A DNA stretch of 64,000 bases from Malachius bipustulatus (GCA_910589415.1 OU342633.1:15476858-15540857), one strand, 5' to 3'. Positions 1 through 13,400 are shown, numbered from the stretch's first letter. Numbers and translations: made by a program. The notes: generated from the sequence alone by a model not told the origin.

Positions 1-1186
1 TATAATAATTTAGAGATAAATAAAGATCGGAAATAATAATCAATAATCGAAGCAAGCATTCTCACAAATGAAATAAAGTCACATGAGGTTTTATGTACAA
101 ATTAGTTCAATCCAAATAAATAAATTGTTTAAATAATTTCATGAATAAAGAATGATAAAAGAAATGGTAACGAGTAAAAAGAAAGGTTAAATAAGTGAGT
201 AATGTGAGTAGCGTTAAAATAGAATGTGCTTCGATAAAATAATAATAACCACAATAATATTAGTCAAAAGGCATGTGCAATTTCAAGATTACAATAAATA
301 AATAATAATTAGCTAAAATTCAAGTATAAGTTTCTCAAAAAGTAACAAACTGTTAGGTTAATTTGAATAATGCAAAATGACAATGGAAAATGAGATCGAG
401 CATGCCTCTACGGTTTGAATCGATTCACTGAAAATATCTAATTCATGAAATGTGGTAGTGGTCACATGTTTTTAAACAATTTGAAATTAGACAATAAAAT
501 AAAATATTGGAACTAGCGTGTCCCCAAAAGCATTGAAATATAATTTATGGTTCGAGCACATGTTTAAGTACCTATATGGGGCCCTGTTTTAAAATCCATT
601 AATTTAAAAACGTATCAAATTTAAATAATAATAATGTGGTCAATGCATCCGGATTAAATAAATTAAATTTTGAAAGCTTGAAAGAAACGTGTCCCTGATC
701 TTCATAAGGAAATAGTACATGTGGTGCTGGTATTAGAGAGGCCCCCTTTGTGTTATTTTGAACGTGTAAATGATCAAATCGCAACAAAGTGAAAATTCAA
801 CAAATAATTAAAACAAGATGATCTGATCTCTAGCGATATCATAATGCCTAACAAATATTAAAAAAAATTAGAAATAAACAGTTATTACTCACGCACATGG
901 TTGTGTTTTCATTGTTTAAAAATATAATAATAAAGACCAGCTGATCGTAGTGATCGTACTGTCTGAACTGCACTCTCTCACGGTTGACAAATAAGTGAAC
1001 ATGACTAGTGACTTCTGAGTGTGACTTCAATTCTCGCTAACATGTGGTTTAATGACATTGACAGAACTGACGTTTCTAGCTTTGAAAGCTTGACAAAATA
1101 AAAAATAAAAATTGGGTGCGTTTCTCAGCTCTAAAGTTTACAATTTGAACCATGCGCAGTTGTTATATGGTTTGGGTCCTTTCAGA
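1..1186. other. AT-rich region, no gene seen
   Basis: I see only AT-rich sequence with short A/T-runs and frequent AATAA-type words. Open frames here are short, unspliced and unlike any family I know. Nothing repeated or palindromic stood out. Confidence 0.6.
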
Positions 1187-1830
1187 ATGCCTAATTTTTT
1201 ATTGATTAAATGAGTATTATTGGTATGGTAACCCTAACCATCGCGTAAAGAATAGAGGTAAAGAATACGGCACATCACTGGTGATGTGCCGTCTTTACGC
1301 GATTCTTTACGGCTAAAGAATTCATTCTTTACATGGACTTTTTTCGAGGTAAAGAATGTAAAGAAAGGAAAGTGCGTAAAGAATGTAAAGTAAACAAACA
1401 ATAAACAATTCAAATTTTTTATTATTATTTCTTAAGCAGTTAATAATAATTTATGTATCAAATTAATTATTAACAAATAATAATAAAATAATGTATGCCT
1501 AATTTTTTATTGATTAAATGAGTATTATTGGTATGGTAACCCTAACCATCGCGTAAAGAATAGAGGTAAAGAATACGGCACATCACTGGTGATGTGCCGT
1601 CTTTACGCGATTCTTTACGGCTAAAGAATTCATTCTTTACATGGACTTTTTTCGAGGTAAAGAATGTAAAGAAAGGAAAGTGCGTAAAGAATGTAAAGAA
1701 AACAAACAATAAACAATTCAAATTTATGATTATTATTTATTTCTTAAGCAGTTAATAATAATTTATGTATCAAAATAATTATTACTAAATAATAATAAAT
1801 ATTGTATGCCTCATTTTTTATTGGATGAAT
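1187..1830 (+). repeat. Tandem repeat, ~310-bp unit with internal hairpin, two full copies plus a partial third
   Basis: The word ATGCCTAATTTTTTATTG recurs at 1187 and 1495, and in diverged form at 1806, giving unit lengths of 308 and 311 bp. The first two units are nearly identical. Each contains a short-loop inverted repeat built on CGGCACATCAC/GTGATGTGCCG, bordered by GCGTAAAGAAT and its complement, followed by several irregular copies of GTAAAGAAT-like words. No coding potential is apparent. A related, opened-up version lies at 5741-6210, so the unit behaves like a mobile or satellite-forming element. Confidence 0.85.
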
Positions 1831-4800
1831 GAGTATCATTGGTAACCCTAACCCTACATTTTAGGTGACCTATTTATTTTCAATTTTGTATTGTGATTAT
1901 CTGGACTGAAATTAATGTTAAATTAAGGTTGAGTAAGGAAGTAAAAAGGCAGGTTTTCTTGGTTTATTTATTTAACTCAGTTACACTATTTGTACTCCAG
2001 TATTTAAATGACCCAGATTGCCTTTACAAATGTCAATGCGCATGTTAAAGTCGAAAATGTAGAGTTTCTTCCATTCACTTATATTCTATGGATTCAAATG
2101 TCAGTCGTCAAGCTTTCAAATTTAGATACGTCAAATGTGACCGTCAGTTTCCTCTTGGTAACATGGCAGATCCAGCGGAAATAGGATGGAAGACTAATGT
2201 GAATGTAATGCCAAAATAATGACTGACCTAATGAGCTAAACAGGCTATAAATAGGGGAGACCAGTGACCACCCCAAAACGAGATCTTTTGCTAGCAGCAC
2301 TACCCAGGTAAACGATGTCAAGTAAACAGGGTATTTTTAGAAGTTACCTCGTGTCTACAATAGTTGAAGAAGTTTTATATTTTACTCACCTCACCGAGAG
2401 ACCACCGATCTTGTAAGTTTTTGCATACTGTTATAAATTATATTATCTTGTATACTTATATTCTATTCTATTTGATATTCTATAAAATTGTTTAAATGGT
2501 CCAGTATTCGTAGATTGTTAGGAAAATACTTAAAAATTATCCTTTTGATTTATTTTTATTATTAGGCCCTGAGGTGCACGTGTTTGATTCACTGATTCAT
2601 TTTGTTTTATTTTTTTAATTAAGACTTATGGACGCGAATTTGTTGTGCTTTTTCAATTAACTATATAGCTTACCTTTTATATTATTCAACCTCCAGTAAA
2701 TTAATCACGTATTTTACAAACATAAATCTTTCATATAAATGGGGGTGAGTTTCATCACATGTTAAATGCCATGCTTTATTGTTACCTTCAGATTATTCAA
2801 CAGATTTGTTTAAATTTATTTATTTCACTATTTCTAAATAACGTGTTTTGATTAAGGAAAATTTCTAAAATAATGATTGAAAATTCTAAATTGGCTTAAA
2901 GAAAAGTTTATTGAATAATTAACTTCCACATTCCTGTAGGTACCTACGAAGAGTTATTTTAACGATCTTATTTCAATCACATCTTTCATACACGTGCATG
3001 GCCTTTGTTAGAAATAGATTAACCAACTATAAAGAACTTCTTTCTCATATTTTATATTTTATGTATCATTCGAAACTGATAACTAACATGTGCTTAGAGT
3101 CACCTTATATTTTACTATATTTTAAAAACCACGGGGCTCTGCTCTATTTATTTATGTTACAATTCATGCCTGCATTTATTAACCTATGTGTGTCATAATG
3201 TTTATTTAATTCTTCTACATTTTATTTTATGCTCTTTACTGAGAACGGAACAAACCGAACCATTTATCGAACCAACCATTTTGTATATCTCCAGAATAAT
3301 GTTTAGTCGACTCGCTTCATTTTATTGTATATGTTCTAACCATTTTCTAACCATCAATTGCTGCCATCCACATTTTATAACCATGTACCTACTTATTATG
3401 CCTTGCCATGCTTTTATCTCATGTTTAACCTTTATTCTCATTTTACCTGTCGTTTATTTGATCGCTTACTTAATCGATGTCTTATTTAAATTGTCTACCG
3501 AACATTCTTGATTTAATTGCTGTTTATTGACTGATGCTCTTTTGATTATTTATTTATATTTCATGAACATATTTATTCAACAAAACTGTCCAATCGATAA
3601 TGATGTATCTTAATTTCAAATTGATCTTTGTAATTGTAATGTCAGGTTCTCTTATTTTTCTGTGAAATCAATCAACGTCAAGGTCATTTCTCGTTCTTCG
3701 TCAAACAAAAAGGGGTGGATCATTCTGATTAATAATTGTTTACCGATCTATTGAACTACGAATGTATGGGCCTTGTGTGAATCTAACTAACATTTTCGTC
3801 CTTGCCACGAGGAGCCATTTAAACAGCCAACGGGTAGCCTCCTTAACAGGATCTCGGACCAGGGGCTCCTCCAACTCTAGGCGGGTAGCCTCCTTAACAG
3901 GACCTCGTTACACTGTCATACTAACAAAACCCATTCCGTTGTCGAGACGATTGATCTACGCTTTTCAAACCACCGTTGATTCTTTTCATTTCGGGATAAT
4001 GATCGAGGTTTTCTCGGCCACGCTCTTTTACTCGTGAATCCCAGCGAGCGTAATAAGGCACTGCCAGGTTTCTCTTAAAATAAAGTAGGTGTTTTTAAAA
4101 TTCATTTGTTTCACGTATCTCAAATCTCCCACCTTTTGCTTTATGTCACTGTATAAAAGAACCAATAACAAGGTAAGAGGTTACTACGAACACAACGGAA
4201 GGTCCAAACAAGGTGAAAACCAGACGAACACGAGCCCAGGTAAAACCACAAACACAGTTAAAATCACGATCACGAACAGTAAGTAATGTTGGCCATTTTA
4301 TTTGAAATCAGGGCGGGAGAACTTTAAATGCAAACATCCAAGACTTCAGGGCGTAATAATCTCAATTCAAATCAAACATTCAGAGCGGGAATCTAAACAG
4401 TCATTCATGACAGACAAGTTGACATTTCAAACGTCAAAGAGGTTCTTCTTTTTCAATAATTCAGTTAAAGGGGGCTACATTACAGAATTTGCTGCGCATG
4501 ACGCAGGATCTCAATTTTTTAAAAGGTAGTTTACACTACAGTATTTCTCACTATAATTAGCTAGAATCTAGAATTTTCAAAGATAAATACACTTGTGAAC
4601 GTTTTTTAGATCGGTTAAATGTTAACCGATTTATTTAACATGCAGTGTGAGAATTGCAATTAATGCCTACTGTGACATGCTAACGGAATCCGTTCATTTA
4701 CGATTTCAGTTAGTTTGTCTCCCCCGTTAGATCCCATGCATTTATTAGGAAGGCTTGTGAACCAGTAGTGTTATGTATGTTTAATAAGACCATTTTTGAG

Positions 4801-5740
4801 TTCTTAGATGAATTTTCTCACCCGTCAATAAGCAGTTCTACATGTTGAGGGATCGGATCGCAGATGTGTTCTCTCGATACATTTCTTGCAAGAATTAAGT
4901 AGTTGATGATACTTTGCGACTGGGTAACTTGGATTCATATTATTTTATGATGATATGCCAGAGCTAGTCTCGCCAGATCAGAAAGTAGTCTAGCGAGACT
5001 ATATAGCAGATGGCGACTGCAGTGAGACGCCAAATGACGTGTTCGGTGTCGGTGGTGCTGGTGATAGTAAAAACTGAAGCAAAACCCTGAAATAAATAGG
5101 TATAATCAGTACTTCACTCAATTTTTTCATAACTGAAAGTTTCAAACATACTTTATCAACCTCTGTTTCCAGCTCCACCCACCTCTACTTCGACATGAAC
5201 CTACCAGCGTTTTCACAAAATAGTTCTCTGGGTAGTTCGGGTATTATTTCTGAAGAAATATATTTGTAACTTGTATTAATTTCCTCTTCCAAGCTAAATT
5301 GGCAGTGGTACGAATGATCGGAATGATTCATTATCAGAATTTTGATTTTCGCTGTCCAATATTCACGTTTTTGAACTTTTCCTTCTGATGAATAATTACT
5401 ACTCGAAGTAGTGGGAATTAAATTTTGCTGGTTCAGGAGGACTTTAGGTACCTATTCCTAAAATGTGGAAAAATCATGCTTGAAGTTTGAAGTGCTAATA
5501 AAACTCAAGAACTGAATATAATATATCTCACCACAACGACTTCACTTCAACTTACCTATGTGCCTTTAATCTACAAACTGCAGTATTAGCAAGGTATTTC
5601 TCACATATTAGCATGTTCCACAACATAATTTTTATTGTTATTTATTTTAAGTTTCGGTGAACTGTAGCTCAGAATATTCTTCTGAGAATTGAATATTATT
5701 CTTCAGAATTGAGTTTTGACTTCTGTTTTTTTGAGTTCTT
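1831..5740. other. Unassigned region with a short tandem duplication near 3832-3902
   Basis: No recognisable protein or RNA gene. The word CGGGTAGCCTCCTTAACAGG occurs at 3831 and again at 3882, 51 bp apart, in a stretch (about 3700-3960) richer in C and G than its surroundings. This may be the remnant of an LTR or other retroelement, but I could not confirm terminal repeats. The reading frames at 2998-3511 and 3762-4529 lack any domain I recognise. Confidence 0.4.
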
Positions 5741-6210
5741 TTTCTTTACCTATTCTTTACGTGTTCTTTACGTATTCTTTACATTCTTTACGTCAAACGT
5801 AGAGGATGAAATTTTTACGCGTAAAGGCACATCACTGATTGACAGTTGACTTTATCACAGCCATAAAGCTCGGCTGGTGATTTACTGCTGCGTGACGCAT
5901 GTACGTTGGACAGGCGGAAGTGATATTCTTTCAGTGCTGTTCTGTCTCTGTCTGGCATCGTCTGCCATATTGGTGATCCATTCCGGTGGTCACCAAGCAT
6001 ATCGCATATACTCTTTCCAGAGCTTTTTTCTTCTTTGCAGATGACCGGTTTTTTTTTAACAATATAATCGACACACTTACAGAAACACAGAACTGCAGGG
6101 GTGCGTTCCAGTGATGTGTCGTATTGTTTACCTCTATTCTTTACGCGATTGTTTACGTGTAAACAATTCATTCTTTACATGGACTTTTTTGAAGGCAAAG
6201 ACTGTAAAAA
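5741..6210. repeat. Split relative of the 310-bp repeat, flanked by TTCTTTACG arrays
   Basis: The left flank (5741-5800) is a run of TTCTTTACG-type words followed by CGTAAAGGCACATCACTG. The right flank (6100-6200) has CAGTGATGTGTCGTATTG followed by ATTCTTTACGCGATT and ATTCATTCTTTACATGGAC, the same words that sit together in the hairpin of the tandem repeat at 1187-1830. About 270 bp of unrelated sequence separates the two halves exactly where the hairpin loop would be. The minus-strand frame at 5815-6171 (118 codons) covers this centre; I do not recognise its product. Confidence 0.6.
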
Positions 6211-6744
6211 ATATATGTTTTGATGAAATATTGAATGTAGTGGTGCTAGAAATTATCCTTTATTACTAACTTATTACAAAAATTTTATATAATTATAATT
6301 ATTTATACAGTAAGTGTTGCCATAGTGAATAGAATGTAAAAAAATACACCCTAATGTTAACTTATGTTGTCTTGTACTTTGGAAGTCGTTTTTAATTTTC
6401 AATAATAGTACATGTCATCTACTTTACAATACGACCATTCAGAAAAGCCGGTCGTTCTTTAATTTAATTATACAAGCTGTCCCATTTAGGTAAAATGAAC
6501 TGCATGAAAAGGTAAGAGCTTTTTAGTAACTACTTTATAGATGAACCACAAAATTTAGTTAACGGACTTAGAAACTCCAAAATAAATTATAATAAGCGGG
6601 GTTATACAGACATTCGTAGGACGACTACTATTGTCTTACAGAGTATGTTTTTGCCTCATATAAAGGGCATATTACCGGGCACTCGTATGGTCCCGATGGT
6701 ATAACTTCAAGTATGCTATAAAGAAGATCGCGCCATGGATCGTG
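6211..6744. other. Unassigned region
   Basis: AT-rich at first, without recognisable coding content. A lone CTGTCCCATTTAGGTAAAATG near 6478 resembles the end of a TIR element, but I found no partner. Confidence 0.4.
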
Positions 6745-7770
6745 AGGCCCCTATGTGATGTAATTAACTCTTCATTTCGGGGGGATTCTTTCCTTCTGTA
6801 CTCAAACACTACATCAGCACTGCAGTATTTAAAAAGGGCGATCCCTTAAATATAGGCAATTATCGTTTCGTCTGTCAGGCTTCGGTATTGTTAAAGGTCT
6901 TCGAATATGCAATGTTGGGGGTGCTACTTGATTTCATGAATAGGAATGACATCCTGCATCCAAATGCAGTATGACTTTCGAGAGTGTAGGTCAACTTCGA
7001 ATGCACTTTTTGCATTCATGAGGAGGTACTGGAGGCTGTTGAAGCTGGACAGTGCCCAGTTGGTATTCACTGTGATTTGAGCCGTGCTTTTGATTGTGTT
7101 CGACATGACGTATTGCTCGATATTCTGTATCGACTGGGAATAAGAGGTACACCTCATAAATGGTTCCTTTTTTTTGGAGGGCTGCACACAAAGGGTCAAA
7201 ATAACACAGGAGGTGTCGAAAGTCCGGAGAGATTTTCTTTCGAATGATACGACACAATGCGATTGGAGTTCCACAGGGGTTCGTGCTCAGACTCAGACCT
7301 GTGCTTTTTCTGTTATACGTTAACGAGCTGCCTGCTTCGCTGCCGGGAGTTTTTACATGTCTCTACGCGGATGACTTAACCATTTTGTTCAGGGGGGCAG
7401 ATGGGAATAACCGCTTGAGTGGCTTGATTGAGTCTACTCTTGAAAGGCTGAATGCATATGGCTTATTTATTGACCACTCCCTTTTTTTGAATCTGTTAAA
7501 GACAAAATGCGTTTTCTACCGGACCCACCAGGCTGAGCTGAGACCGAGTTCATCTCCTGATTATGATATTTCTGTCGATGGTTCTGATCTCGACCGTGCT
7601 GGATCGGTTAGATTCCTGGAAGTGGAGATCGATGAACATCTCACTTTTAGAAACCATTGTAAAACACTCTCACATAAACTGAACTCTATTTTCATTTCAG
7701 TTAAGAATGCTGCGTAGAGCTATAGACGGGGACGGGTTGCTGCGTTTCTATCATGGTCAGGTGCAGAGTA
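6745..7770 (+). pseudogene. LINE reverse transcriptase remnant, 5' part (CR1/Jockey-like)
   Basis: Reading across frames gives the order typical of non-LTR reverse transcriptases: FPSVLK, then VFKKGDPLNIGNYR, LLKVFEYAM, CDLSRAFDCVRHDVLL, a shifted VPQG-like segment, and the catalytic YADD box at about 7361-7372, then LNLLKTKCVFY. The longest open piece is 7244-7717 (157 codons). Frameshifts and stops before it show that the copy is dead. The endonuclease domain is absent, as in 5'-truncated LINEs. The C-terminal part of the same protein continues after an inserted TIR element (8406-8690). The clade is judged only from the FKKGD and KTK signatures. Confidence 0.85.
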
Positions 7771-7793
7771 GTTAGTTTAGTTATACAGGGTGA

Positions 7794-8405
7794 TCCCGAA
7801 ATGGCGGACACGGACAGCACCACAGGATCTATTGTGGATTAAAGATTCTAAGTTTTATTTACTGTTTTCTCCAGTATGGCTCCCTTAAGAAGATATAACC
7901 ACTTTTGTAGAAAATAAAGTCACAACACTGATGCACTGGATACCCTTCTTCAGGCAGAAAAATAATGTGTAGGTCTACAATACCCAGATAGAATGTTACC
8001 ATGGAAACATATGAAATGGAAACACAACAAAGCTTAAAACAATAATCGTTGCGCGGATACAAATTCGATAATATTATTCAAAATCTCGAATTCGAACAAC
8101 GATGCCACATTGAAAAATTTTCTTGAACACAGGGAATAGGTAAACTTTGAATGCCTGTAATTCCGTTCCCGATAATAAAAAAAAATAAAATCAAACACTA
8201 TCGCTATAGCTATGTCAAATCATGTGCTTTGCCAGTGGAGGTTGTTTAAATTTGACCGCTATTTCGATTTAAATTTTAGAAAAAGGACACCCTATATCTC
8301 GGTAACGAAGTCGAGGAACACATTTTTGTTTTAAATTTACAATCTTTCTGAACATCCTCTACAACACCCTGTATTCCGTGTCCGCCATTTCGGGATCACC
8401 CTGTA
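7794..8405. mobile_element. 612-bp TIR element (TACAGGGTGATCCC family) inserted in the LINE
   Basis: The ends are an almost perfect inverted repeat of about 31 bp starting TACAGGGTGATCCCGAAATG and ending with its complement, with TA on both sides as expected for a TA target duplication. The right arm holds a second outward-facing terminus, ACACCCTGTA at 8364-8373. A partial copy lies at 42775-42957 with the same internal arrangement, so this composite is a fixed family feature. There is no transposase gene, so it is a non-autonomous element. Confidence 0.85.
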
Positions 8406-8690
8406 TATTGAGTGGTTCGATTAGTGACACCTCCACTGCGACCAAGCGGTCTATTGTGGCTCCAGGTGCAGGGTAGGATCGGGTATGGAGTAGTTCTGCC
8501 GGTGTGTGTGATGTGTTCCTGGGTCAGAAAAGAGTAATCAGAGCAATGCTCAATCTTCCCAGTACAAAGTCTTGTAGGGAATTGTTTCGGAAGCTCAAAA
8601 TATTTGTCTAAACACTCCATCCCGCATAAATAAGTATACGTCAACATTGGTTTTGGATGAGAATTAAATGGACAGAACAAAGGACAAAAT
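8406..8690 (+). pseudogene. LINE reverse transcriptase remnant, C-terminal part
   Basis: Forward translation across frames yields FLGQKRVIRAMLNLPS and SCRELFRKLKIF, the conserved thumb/C-terminal motif of Jockey/CR1-type reverse transcriptases. It resumes the product of 6745-7770, which the TIR element at 7794-8405 separates from it. The words at 8412-8460 (CACTGCGACCAAGCGGTC) recur as the complement at 14890-14945, suggesting a shared repeat inserted between the two halves. Confidence 0.7.
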
Positions 8691-9588
8691 GTCATTACGT
8701 GAATAAATTTTATGTAGTTGTCTTGTCAGTGACTCTCAAACTGACATTCAAACAATGAATTGTTTGAATGATTCCTTCCTTCAATAATAATTTACGCTCG
8801 TTCACACCTTGACATTTAACTGTTTGACATTTTCTGGTGAAATGAAAAATCTTAATTCGGACGGTTAGTATGACGTCACATATAACTTTTGAAATTTTAA
8901 TTGAAATTATGAATATGAAAAATTTAAATTTTCGTACCATATTTTGGATGGAAAGTACTTATGAATATAAAATTACGAATTTTTTTTCGTGACAAAAATA
9001 CAAAAATATGAGAAAAGTATTCGAGTTGTAAGGTATTTTCCTGTGCCTTGGCGTTTATTCTGAACGCAACCTAAGGTATAGGAAGAAACGCACCACCTTA
9101 TTTCAGACTTCATTTATGTATGGGCAGAACCGCATCCCTTTGGAACAGCAATTCAGGAATGAATAAAAATACAACTTTGAGGAATACAACTTGCAACGAT
9201 TCATGTGAACGGAATCAATATTTCCGTTCATGCACCGCTCCCAGAGCGCCATAGGGATTTCCTTGCAGTGCATGTGTCATTTCAATAAAAAAGCTAATTG
9301 CTGACAGCGGTGCACTAATAGTTTGTGGGCCGGTTGAAATTAAAGATATTTCAGATAATTACTGATATTAAATTGAAAAATTTGAAAATATGGTGATTAT
9401 TTTCAATGTTCTTTTATTTTTTATACTTTTATACTTTTAATACTTGAATTAACTCTTCTAAAAGGGAGTAGAATGATTTATTTCCAGCAAAATTAGACCA
9501 ATATTTTCATAATCCGGGAATTTTAAAATCAGTAATTATGGGACTGATTAATTATGTTTGTGCAACCCTACCTATAATAATACAGGGT
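8691..9588. other. Unassigned region
   Basis: No gene or clear repeat boundary seen. AT-rich sequence leads up to the TACAGGGTA terminus near 9589. Confidence 0.5.
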
Positions 9589-10398
9589 ATAAGCAATACT
9601 CTTGATAATAAAAACCTTCTTGCGCATCAATCGGATAAATAGTGTATTTTTATGCGAATTAATTATTAATATTTTCAGCGCTGTTTAAATTGGCTTTCTG
9701 GAAGTTCCATAGTTCAGGTCATAATATTAGCGTAATTTGAAATTTTACACAAATAAATATCATGTCAAAAAATTCAAATATCTCCGCCATTTTTCTTACC
9801 TGCTTACCTGTTGAAATTTTTTAAGGTTAAAGGTTATTAGTATAGTTGTCTACTGTAAAAAATTCAGTTAAATTCCTTCAAAAATGTGCTCATAAATGAT
9901 TTTACCTTTTTCCTACCCACGCCCCTGGCTTATTAATAGAAATAATGCACATTTGTTGCAAAAAAAAAAATTTGTTCAACTCAAATTTCAAATTAATTTC
10001 TTCTAATCTTGATAATTTGGTTTCAAAGTTTATTTTTCCATCTTGCTCATATAGGCGTTCAGAAAATATCCATTTTTCTGAAAATTAAAATAGCCGCCAT
10101 TTTGAAACGGCTCGGCTGATTTTGCTCAAGTGCAATACCAGACCACTCCCTCTCGAAATTTTACTCTCATAAAAATTTCAGCCCCCTAGATTGAAAACTG
10201 ACACCTGCAATTAGACTACAAGACCCGGATTTCTGGAATTTTGAAACGACAACCTGTAGAAGTAACGCGACTTTTGGAAATTTTATCAACAGAAATCTAA
10301 CACCATTCGAAAGTTTTACAAGGACCCAAAATTTCGTTCACTAATCTTGAAAGATATAGCTACAGGAGCGTTTTTAGAATCGAATTTTCCCGATTTTA

Positions 10399-10780
10399 TA
10401 GAGGGTGTTAGTAAATAAGTACGACAAACTTCAGGGGGTGATTCTGCATGTACAAATAATGACAGTTTGCTATAAAAAATTTCATGGCGTACCATTTTTT
10501 TCTTTAAAAAAATTGAGATCATTACCGCGCCACTGATGAACATAAAATTCTTAATTGCATGCCAAAAACTGCGTAATAACTGCCTCTTATAATCCACCAT
10601 TTCCTACGATTTAAGAGCAAATAAATAAATTGTAAGTTTTTAAGAAATCCTATAACACCGCGTATCTGGAAAATGAAGCACTTTTGCGCACATACGTTTA
10701 CAAAAAAGCAGACTGTCATTATTTTATTCATGAAGAATCACCCCCTGAAGTTTGTCGCAGTTATTTACTAACACCCTGTA
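10399..10780. mobile_element. 382-bp TIR element (GGGTGTTAGTAAATAA family)
   Basis: The ends are inverted copies of about 48 bp: GGGTGTTAGTAAATAA...CTTCAGGGGGTGATTCT on the left and AGAATCACCCCCTGAAG...ACTAACACCCTGTA on the right. The left terminus has TAGAGGG instead of TACAGGG. A shorter relative is at 52815-53161. No transposase is encoded. Confidence 0.8.
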
Positions 10781-10797
10781 TAGTATATATTTCTTTA

Positions 10798-12295
10798 TAC
10801 AGGTGTTTCTAAAATGAACCGAGAAAATTTAAGAGGTGATTGATGAGATCATTTTAAGAAAAAAAGTACGTAAATACATAAGTAGGTACCTAAGAGGCTT
10901 AACTTTTAACTACAGGGTGTTGAAGTTTCAAGAAAAAAATCGTTTTTTAATAATAACTTTGGTAAGAAGAACCAAGATATTTTCGTGAAAATTTGTGTAC
11001 ACTTTCCATGCATCAAGAAGCATTTCCCAACGTATAACTTTTAGTTATTGTAGCGGTGGCGTTCGTGCAAGTCGCGTTACACTCAATATTTTTGAAAATA
11101 AAAAATAGTAGGTACGCCACTGCCTTTTTATGAAAATAAAATTATTTTTCAAATCCTCTTTCATTTCTGAGTAAATATGATCTTTCGACTTTTCTTCAAC
11201 CGATGCAAGGTTTTCTGATAAAAAAAATAGAATACATTTTTAGGTTGTCTTCTTTCTGAGACTGCCATAGAACTGCAGAAGTTCGATCGATTCAATCTGT
11301 ACACCGATAGAAAAAATGTGTTCTCATATTATCTGACTGATACAAAATAGCCTGTAGATAGTAAACGTAATTTAACGTAAAACGTAAATAAAAGTGAAAC
11401 TGTTGAATTTGCGAATTTACTATCTTTCATTACCATGAAATACTTCTTTTGAAAATAGTTTACACTAACGCTGAAATGACAGACATGTATTTCGAGTATG
11501 GTCACGCTGATTGAAATGCACATGAAGCTAGACGATACTACGCGGAAAATATACCCCAACGTCGAATACCTCTCACACCACCTTCGCATCTCTTCATCGA
11601 CTCCTCCGCGAAAGGGGGACATTCAAAAGAAATCTCTGATTTCTTTTGATTTCATTCAAAAGAAACACTGACAATGGGCGCCCTAGAGAAGTTAGGACTT
11701 GAGGAGGAGATTGGAAGCATGCATCACGGTGGGTGGTTTTATAATTTTAATTTTCATATTATTTCATTAATAATTGTAACAATTAAAGAGCATTTAATCA
11801 ACTCTCGTAAAATCCAAGTCTCTACTCGAACACAGGTAGAATACATATATGTATTCCATTTTTTTTTTCAGAAAACCTTGCATCGGTTGAAAAAAAGTCA
11901 GGAGATCAAAATTACTCAGAAATGAAAGTGGATTTGAAAAATAATTTTATTTTATTAGAAAAAGCAGCGGCGTTCTATTTTTTTCAAAAATATTAGTGTA
12001 ACGCGACTTGCACGAACGCCACTGGTACAATAACTAAAAGTTATAGATTAGAAAATGCCGCTTGATGCATGGAAGGTGTACACAAATTTTCACGAAAATA
12101 TTTTGATTCCTATCAAAGTTTCTTATCAAAGAAAAAAAAAACTATGTTTTTCTTGAAACTTCAACACCCGCTGTAGTTAAAAAGTTAACTTAGTTAACTC
12201 TTAGGACATACGTGTATACTTACTTTTTTTCTTAAAATGACCTTATCAATCACCCCCTGAATTTTCTCGGTTTATTTTAGATACACCCCTCTGTA
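10798..12295. mobile_element. 1.5-kb fold-back element with ~430-bp arms and inner termini
   Basis: The outer termini TACAGGTGTTTCTAAAATG and its counterpart ending CACCCCTCTGTA enclose arms of about 430 bp (10798-11235 and 11870-12295). A second outward-facing terminus lies inside each arm: TACAGGGTGTTGAAGTTTC at 10911 and its complement ending CTGTA at about 12175. The arms also share the motifs TTCGTGCAAGTCGCGTTAC and CATGCATCAAG in inverted form. The 600-bp centre has two unremarkable open frames and the short repeat ATTCAAAAGAAA. Confidence 0.85.
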
Positions 12296-12301
12296 CTTAT
12301 A

Positions 12302-13400
12302 TACAGGGTTTCGCTAAAAGGTACCACCAACGCTCTACCATAGCTTCCTGAGTAAAAAATATGACGATTTAGCCGAAATTACCTATATACAAAAAAGGCA
12401 CCCTTTACAAGATACAGAGCCCACAAAAGAGGGTCAACCAAAAACAAAAATGGATTAACTGAGAAACTTCAAAATTTCAACGCTTTCTACTATTATTAAA
12501 ACCAATAAAGTGGCATAAACTTACAAACATTGACACACAGGTGTTCCTGTTTTTGATATCACATTTCAGTTTTTACTCCAGAACTCTTTCATACGCATGC
12601 CACTGATTGATTCTGTATTTTTTATCAAAAGGCTAAAGTATTGTTAAACTTTTTGACCTTTTATAAAAGTTTTGTATCTTGCATCGTTTCCCCGTAATCA
12701 ATTTTTTTACGATACACTGCTAGCACTACTGAAAACATATTTGTGAAAATTTATTTTTTAATTTAAATATTAATTTTACAGCAACGTTCTACCATATGGA
12801 CTTCTGGGTTAAAAAATTGCCCATTTAACAGAAATTATTTATTTTCCAAATGGCCCCCTTTTACAATTCTCAGAGAGGGTCGACTGAATACACATTTTCC
12901 AAAATAAGTAAAGAATTAATTAAATGAAAAAAATTAGTTTTACCGCCTGGTAAGATTATTCCTAAGGCCAATAAATGAGAAAACAAACCTTGCAAGATAT
13001 CGATCTTTTATAAGAAATCAAAAAGTTTAGTAATACCTACTATAAGCTTGGATAACTTGGATAAAAAATACAAAATTAACCAGTGGCGAGCGGATAAAAA
13101 AGTTCTAGGGTAAAAAGTGAGAGGTGATACTGAAAACAGGAACACCCTGTATGACAATGTTTGTAAAACTATGCCATTTATTGGCCTTAATAACAGTAGT
13201 AGGCGGTGATATTTTATAGTTTCTCATTTTATTCATTTTTGACTTATTCTGGAAAACGTGGATTTGGTTGACTCCCTTTCAAGGGCTATATCTTGAAAAG
13301 GGTGCATTTTTGGACATAGATAATTTCGGTTATATCGTCACATTTTCTACTCGGGAATCTGTGGTAAAACGTTGGGGGTACCTTTTAGCGAAACCCTGTA
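12302..13400. mobile_element. 1.1-kb fold-back element (GTTTCGCTAAAAGGTACC family)
   Basis: The left end TACAGGGTTTCGCTAAAAGG and the right end CCTTTTAGCGAAACCCTGTA are exact complements, and similarity between the arms continues for roughly 250 bp. Inner termini with the same orientation are at about 12536 (CACAGGTGTTCCTG) and 13142-13151 (ACACCCTGTA). A second, larger copy is at 23132-25514. No transposase is present. It directly abuts the element ending at 12295. Confidence 0.85.

Noticed and set aside
1830..1870. Telomere-like CCCTAACCCTA words
   Set aside because: Only two units, while insect telomeres usually use TTAGG arrays; it is part of the third, diverged tandem repeat unit.
5815..6171. 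118-codon minus-strand frame as a gene
   Set aside because: It lies inside a repeat-derived element, shows no recognisable domain, and its start is in the TTCTTTACG repeat array.
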